Positions 5,942 to 9,698 of a DNA stretch of 9,698 bases are shown one piece after another. Made by a program: the position numbers and the translations under genes. The stretch comes from JAUXLW01 sp964195005 (GTDB lineage: Bacteria; Actinomycetota; Acidimicrobiia; Spongiisociales; SHLN01). The stretch spans positions 1 to 9,698 of the forward strand of contig CAXMOO010000142.1 of the NCBI GenBank assembly GCA_964195005.1, in the 5' to 3' direction. A model generated the notes under the pieces. The model did no database searches. It was not told the origin of the DNA and saw only the letters and a program-made list of their open reading frames with translations. Every line of letters starts with the position of its first letter. Within the stretch, counting starts at the first letter, position 1.

Positions 5942-6934
5942 ATGCGAATCGAATCATCCGTCACATCTATCTCCTGGATTCCCTCCGAGGCCATGACGGG
6001 CCCGCTACGAGTCCCGCTGGATCTCGGCATCGGCCACTACGACGACCCTCCCCCCGACCACGTTGATGATCTCGAGGCGCTCCGGCAAGCAGATCGATTT
6101 CGCTTTGCCAACCAGCTGCGGGGCTGGATCGAGGTTGAAGACGGCCGCGTTGTCAAGGCGAGGCATGCGGGACACGGTCACATGGGAGCAACCACGCTGC
6201 GTTTGGGGGCCGGGAAGATCACCTTCCCGGGCGTCCGATTCCTGGATCAGCAGAATGACCCAGAGGTGGCCGAGACGTCGGCAACGTTTGTGCAGACGAC
6301 CGGTGGGCGAACCGGTGCCCCAATGCCTCGACGGCTCAATCGACCCCCATTCCTGGCCATCACGGCTCCATTCGTGTGGACAAAGCTATCGCTGACCATC
6401 CACGCCGACGGTAGCGACGACTTCGAGGTCGTCGGCGCCAGCCGGATGCCGCGTCATTGGATCTACGACCACAACGGCGATCTGGTGGCGAAGAGCGGAA
6501 TGATCGACTTCAAGACATGGGTGCACGAGAAAGTGGCCGACAACAGCCCGTTTGGCGAGAGCGACACCGCGGCCATCATCACCGATTTGGAGACGGCCCT
6601 CGAGCGGGAATTGTCACTTCATATCATGCGCGACGGCAAGAAACCCAAGATCCGCAAGCTCGCCGAGGGCGACACGCTGGTCGAGCAGGGGGAAGCAGGA
6701 GCCGAGCTGTTCCTGCTTCTCGACGGCGTCCTCACGGTCGAAGTAGACGGCGAGGAGGTGGCCGAGGTTGGGCCCGGCTCCGTTCTGGGTGAGCGGGCCG
6801 TGCTCGAGGGTGGCCCCCGAACCTCGACCTTGCGAGCCCGCACGCCGGTAAAGGTGGCGGTCGCCTCCGCTGACGACATGCAAGCTGAAGCCCTGACGGA
6901 GCTGGCGTCTCAACACCGTCGCGAGGAGGCATAG
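5942..6934 (+). CDS. Cyclic-nucleotide-binding domain protein with an unrecognised N-terminal domain
   Basis: This 330-residue protein has no signal peptide or membrane segment visible. Residues 235-310 form a cyclic-nucleotide-binding fold: beta strands with EGDTLVEQGEAGAELFLLLDG, then the phosphate-binding cassette LGERAVLEGGPRTSTLRA (282-299). G283, E284 and R293 sit at the positions that hold the ribose and cyclic phosphate in CRP and PKA regulatory subunits. No DNA-binding helix-turn-helix follows; the protein ends about 20 residues later, so it is not a CRP-type regulator. Residues 1-220 are a beta-rich region (SISWIPSEAM, HYDDPPPDHVDDLEALR, DFEVVGASRMPRHWIYDHNG) that I cannot assign to a known family. 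GGGAGG four bases upstream supports the ATG. It is divergent from the cyclase operon and is the natural receiver for that cyclase's product; this link is an inference from context. Confidence 0.88.
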   Translation: MRIESSVTSISWIPSEAMTGPLRVPLDLGIGHYDDPPPDHVDDLEALRQADRFRFANQLRGWIEVEDGRVVKARHAGHGHMGATTLRLGAGKITFPGVRFLDQQNDPEVAETSATFVQTTGGRTGAPMPRRLNRPPFLAITAPFVWTKLSLTIHADGSDDFEVVGASRMPRHWIYDHNGDLVAKSGMIDFKTWVHEKVADNSPFGESDTAAIITDLETALERELSLHIMRDGKKPKIRKLAEGDTLVEQGEAGAELFLLLDGVLTVEVDGEEVAEVGPGSVLGERAVLEGGPRTSTLRARTPVKVAVASADDMQAEALTELASQHRREEA

Positions 6935-7005
6935 CCGTCTTCAACGTCGCTGCAGGAGCACTGGCCGCTATCTACTACCACTACCAGGATATCGAACAGC
7001 GATGA
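6931..7005 (+). other. Possible 24-residue micro-frame without a standard start, overlapping the next gene
   Basis: A frame in the gap after the cyclic-nucleotide-binding gene reads as a plausible peptide containing AVFNVAAGALAAIYYHYQDI. It ends in a TGA that overlaps the ATG of the following oxidoreductase (ATGA). Codons are mostly G/C-ending, like real genes here, and AGGAGG lies just before it. However, no ATG, GTG or TTG opens it; the first candidate is ATA at 6931, only one base after AGGAGG. It could be a short coupling peptide with a rare start, a decayed gene, or chance. Confidence 0.15.
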
Positions 7006-8417
7006 AGTGGGATGCGGTGGTTGTCGGATCCGGGCCTAACGGCCTCACGGCTGCCATCACTCTGGCTACGGCGGGCCGATCGGTGGTTGTGCTCGAAGAA
7101 GCTCCTCACGTGGGCGGTGCCTGCCGCTCACAAGAGCTGACCCTCGCGGGCTTCGTCCATGATGTTGGTGCCGCGGTCATGCCGTGGGCCTACGACTCGC
7201 CGGCATGGCGGGAGCTGCCACTTGACCGCTACGGCCTCGAGTGGGTCGCCCCGGGCGCCGAATTCGCACACCCGCTACAAGGCGACAAGGCCGTGGTGGT
7301 CTACCGGGACATAGCCCGTACGGCCGAGTCACTCAGTGCCGACGGCCCCAAGTACCGACGGCTCGCTCGGCGCCTGACGAGGAACTGGGCCAGCCTCAAC
7401 GAGATGGTTCTCGGCCCCCCGCTTCGCTATCCCCGCCACCCCGCCGGACTGGCCGGGCTCGGAGTCTCGGGGCTCAACTCCGCTAGCCATTATGTAGAGC
7501 GCTTTTCAGACGAAATGGCGCCGGCCCTCTTTGCCGGCTGCGCCGCGCATGCTCTCATTCCGCTCGAACGACGCCCCACGGCGGCTGTAGGCCAAATGTT
7601 CCTGGGGGCGGCCCACACCTCAGGCTGGCGTTTTCCTCGCGGAGGGGCCGGGCAACTCACACTCGCTTTGGCGGCCCATTTCGAGGCTCTGGGAGGCGAG
7701 ATCCGGCTTGGGCATCGGGTGGCGAAGTGGGGTGACATCCCGGACCAGGACGCCGTTGTGTTTGCTACCGGGCCGCAGGCTTTGGAGCAGATTGCCGGCG
7801 ACCGCATCAGTGGACGGCGGCGGCGGGCCCTGAAACGCTGGCGTTACGGCCCCGGGGCTTTCAAGATCGACCTGGCTCTGGCCGGTCCCATCCCCTGGCA
7901 AGCCCAAGAACTGGCGAAGGCGGGCACCGTTCACCTCGGAGGACCCTGGGATGAGGTGGCGCTGGCTCTGCGTGAAGTAGCGGCGGGGCGGCACCCCCGG
8001 CGCCCATTCGTGCTCCTCGCCCAACCGAGCCTGTTCGATCCCAGCCGGGCACCGGCCGGCCGGCACACTGCATGGGCATATTGTCATGTGCCAACGGGTT
8101 CCACGGTGGATATGACGGAGAGCATTCTGCAGGTGATCGAGCGCTTCGCTCCGGGTTTTCGCGACCTCATTCTGGCGACCCATTCGGCTGGTCCCGGCCA
8201 GCTGCACGCAGCCAACCGCAACCTGGTGGGAGGCGATGTCGGGGGTGGCTCGTACGCCGGGCGACAGATGTTTTTTCGTCCCTTCGTCTCCATCCACCCT
8301 CATCGCATGTCCAAGCGGATCTACCTCGGTTCGGCATCGTCATCCCCCGGCGGAGGAGTGCACGGCATGGGCGGATACTGGGCTGCCCGTTCGGCCCTCA
8401 GGCACGGCTTGCGATGA
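7002..8417 (+). CDS. FAD-dependent oxidoreductase, phytoene desaturase / PYROXD2-like
   Basis: This 471-residue flavoprotein of the CrtI/amine-oxidase superfamily has an N-terminal dinucleotide-binding motif GSGPNG (9-14) with E32 at the end of beta2 for the FAD ribose. It continues with HVGGACRSQELTLAGFVHDVGAAVMPWA, which resembles the PYROXD2 subgroup (GG..RS motif). The C-terminal SPGGGVHGMGGYWAARSAL (about 448-466) is the family's second FAD-contact motif. It is slightly shorter than many members. The substrate cannot be told; no carotenoid synthase (CrtB) or other biosynthesis gene is next to it, so a carotenoid role is not supported. It begins 67 bp after the cyclic-nucleotide-binding gene on the same strand and may share its transcript. 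The ribosome site is poor: AGGA is 12 bases upstream. Confidence 0.88.
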   Translation: MKWDAVVVGSGPNGLTAAITLATAGRSVVVLEEAPHVGGACRSQELTLAGFVHDVGAAVMPWAYDSPAWRELPLDRYGLEWVAPGAEFAHPLQGDKAVVVYRDIARTAESLSADGPKYRRLARRLTRNWASLNEMVLGPPLRYPRHPAGLAGLGVSGLNSASHYVERFSDEMAPALFAGCAAHALIPLERRPTAAVGQMFLGAAHTSGWRFPRGGAGQLTLALAAHFEALGGEIRLGHRVAKWGDIPDQDAVVFATGPQALEQIAGDRISGRRRRALKRWRYGPGAFKIDLALAGPIPWQAQELAKAGTVHLGGPWDEVALALREVAAGRHPRRPFVLLAQPSLFDPSRAPAGRHTAWAYCHVPTGSTVDMTESILQVIERFAPGFRDLILATHSAGPGQLHAANRNLVGGDVGGGSYAGRQMFFRPFVSIHPHRMSKRIYLGSASSSPGGGVHGMGGYWAARSALRHGLR

Positions 8418-8473
8418 AGTGGCCTAGCCGCGATGCCCTTGCCGGCGGGCATATATGGTCACCGGGTCACCTT

Positions 8474-8496
8474 CGAGGCGCCTTAGGGCCGCCTCG
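8474..8496. terminator. Candidate bidirectional hairpin between convergent genes
   Basis: CGAGGCG (8474-8480) and CGCCTCG (8490-8496) are perfect complements. Two more pairs can form inside with one bulged base, leaving a TTAG loop that contains the TAA stop of the minus-strand gene. Neither side has a clear T-run, so intrinsic termination would be weak. The location between two converging genes supports a terminator role. Confidence 0.4.
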
Positions 8497-9595
8497 TGAT
8501 CACATACGACTCGTCGTTGAACCAGATGCGGTCGTGGCGGCCGATCACCTCACGAGTGGCGTCCAGGTAACGGCCAGAGTTGATGGCCTCGGACAATCGG
8601 TCTTCATCGATTTGTGCGACGTAAGCCGCTGCGTTCCATGCCGCCAGCACGGTCGATGTGCCGATGTGCTCGGTCATCTCCGATGGCATGGTGTGCAGTA
8701 TGTACTGGAACAGGGCCTGCTCATCTGATGCGTCGTCGTGCCCGATTTCCGGGTTGGGCTGCGCCGCGGCCAGTTCTGCGAACAGGTCGTGCCGGTTGGT
8801 CTGGAACGGGTTCTCGTCCGGCCACACGTTGCGGATGATCTCCATCCCCGGATCGTCTCCCGCGGCGTGGATGCCGATGAGCCGTCCCCCGGGCGCCAGC
8901 GCCGCGGCGAGCGGTGCCAGCACCATTCGGACCTTGGCCTCCGCACTTGTAGCGGCTCGATACGGCTGCGAGGCGATGATCAGTTCATACTCGATGTCTG
9001 CCCCGCCCGGCTGCGGGGTGATGTCGCGCAGAAGAAACTCGCGGTCCTTGCGATAAAAGACGTGAACCGCAGGTTGCATCGGAACTGGGTTACCCGTCCT
9101 GGGGCTCGTGTGAACCGCCCAGTCTGCGGCCAACCGGACATGAAGACCCTGCAGTTGGGCTGCAAAGTCGTGAGCAGTCGCCCCCTCCAGTGCAGTGCTG
9201 CGCCACACCACCTCCCGGTCCGAGGAGCCGACAAGGTGCACCGCCTGCTTGTAGGGCATGTTGGTGACGACGAAAACGAGTTCGGGATGCTCGAAAAACC
9301 GGTCCGGCATCGAGTCCACGGCGCGCCGCACATCCTCGATTGAGATCTCCTTGCCCACGATGAGCCACGGAACATAGGTGAGCACTTGATGGAGCCGCCG
9401 CATGACCTGGATGAGGGCGCTGGCGTCGCCCATGCCTGCATCGAATATTCGCAGCGCCCGCCCCTGCGGGCTCAGGTGTCCGAGCTCCTGGGAAACACGC
9501 TCGGCGACCGCAGCCTTCTCGTTCGTGGTCGTCACGAACATGTTGTAGGCCGCGCGGCTGTCGAAGAAACGGGCCGACGTCATGTCGTCTGTCAT
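8483..9595 (-). CDS. SAM-dependent methyltransferase-like protein, class I fold
   Basis: Using the ATG at 9595 the protein has 370 residues; a GTG at 9601 would add two. The motif RIFDAGMGDASAL (near residues 49-61) fits motif I of class I methyltransferases (hydrophobic strand, then D-x-G-x-G). VGKEIS about 20 residues later fits the acidic end of beta2. ELIIASQPYRA (about 204-214) fits beta4, and LAPGGRLIGIHA (about 233-244) fits the post-motif beta5 region. An insert of about 90 residues (110-200) lies between beta3 and beta4 and may select the substrate, which I cannot predict. No partner gene indicates a pathway. It is separated from the signalling genes, converges on the oxidoreductase, and is probably its own transcription unit. 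Confidence 0.75.
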   Translation of the reverse strand: MTDDMTSARFFDSRAAYNMFVTTTNEKAAVAERVSQELGHLSPQGRALRIFDAGMGDASALIQVMRRLHQVLTYVPWLIVGKEISIEDVRRAVDSMPDRFFEHPELVFVVTNMPYKQAVHLVGSSDREVVWRSTALEGATAHDFAAQLQGLHVRLAADWAVHTSPRTGNPVPMQPAVHVFYRKDREFLLRDITPQPGGADIEYELIIASQPYRAATSAEAKVRMVLAPLAAALAPGGRLIGIHAAGDDPGMEIIRNVWPDENPFQTNRHDLFAELAAAQPNPEIGHDDASDEQALFQYILHTMPSEMTEHIGTSTVLAAWNAAAYVAQIDEDRLSEAINSGRYLDATREVIGRHDRIWFNDESYVITRRP

Positions 9596-9602
9596 CGACA
9601 CC

Positions 9603-9608
9603 AGATTA
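9603..9608 (-). promoter_or_regulatory. Candidate -10 element for a leaderless methyltransferase-like transcript
   Basis: On the minus strand TAATCT is followed by seven bases (GGTGTCG) and then ATG at 9595. Actinobacterial leaderless genes commonly have a TANNNT box about this far from the start codon. No Shine-Dalgarno sequence is visible before any of the candidate starts (9601, 9595, 9583), which fits a leaderless start. No good -35 is seen. The rest of the gap to the window end (9609-9698) shows only a short TAAGC/GCTTA inverted repeat and no gene. Confidence 0.35.
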
Positions 9609-9698
9609 AGCGGCCTACAGCCCTGGCGGCTGACGAGCCCATCTCCGCTGACCGGATGCGGGATCGCGTAAGCGGATTCGCTAGCTTAAGCAACGCAT

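Noticed and set aside
7620..8303. 227-residue open frame on - inside the oxidoreductase
   Set aside because: It lies fully inside a gene with clear FAD motifs on the other strand and has no recognisable domain.
7002..8417. Carotenoid desaturase (crtI) assignment
   Set aside because: Motifs fit the wider CrtI/PYROXD2 superfamily, but no carotenoid gene is nearby and the subgroup looks closer to PYROXD2.

Overview
The window is GC-rich and densely packed, with Shine-Dalgarno and probable leaderless starts. Its gene families (NarL/HPK7-type signalling proteins with an actinobacterial type of multi-span sensor, a CrtI/PYROXD2-like flavoprotein, class III cyclase) point to an actinobacterium, possibly an uncultured soil or aquatic lineage. 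That assignment is inferred from gene style only. No mobile element, RNA gene or CRISPR array was seen.

Layout. (1) Positions 1-119 (+) are the last 38 codons of a response-regulator receiver domain cut by the window edge. (2) Positions 181-5737 (-) hold a three-gene operon read right to left: a receiver / LuxR-HTH-like / class III nucleotide cyclase fusion (4430-5737), then two long paralogous membrane histidine kinases (2313-4433 and 181-2316). Both junctions are 4-base stop/start overlaps (GTGA and ATGA), so translation is probably coupled. (3) A 204-bp divergent region (5738-5941) separates the operon from a cyclic-nucleotide-binding protein on + (5942-6934), followed by an FAD-dependent oxidoreductase (7002-8417). 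(4) A convergent SAM-methyltransferase-like gene (8483-9595, -) closes the window; a hairpin sits at the convergence point.

Main result. The two kinases are degenerate in complementary ways. The upstream one (here HK-B, 2313-4433) keeps the phospho-accepting His in a textbook HisKA_3 motif (LHDGAQQ), but its ATPase domain has lost the N-box Asn and every key residue of the G-boxes. The downstream one (here HK-A, 181-2316) keeps a full N-box and DxGxG/GxGL ATPase motifs, but its H-box reads LDSGSQQ, with the acceptor His replaced by Asp and the next acidic residue by Ser. Neither should work alone. Together they make one complete kinase, so I infer an obligate heterodimer in which HK-A phosphorylates His525 of HK-B in trans.

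The proposed circuit is: membrane/GAF-like sensing by the heterodimer, phosphotransfer to Asp56 of the receiver-cyclase, synthesis of a cyclic nucleotide, and binding of that nucleotide by the divergently encoded effector. Two side features support a repurposed NarL system. The LuxR-like helix-turn-helix between receiver and cyclase has acidic residues where the recognition helix is normally basic, so it looks like a linker relic. The cyclase has Gln and Ser at the two base-selecting positions, so its product (cAMP, cGMP or other) cannot be assumed. All functional links are inferences from sequence and gene order.
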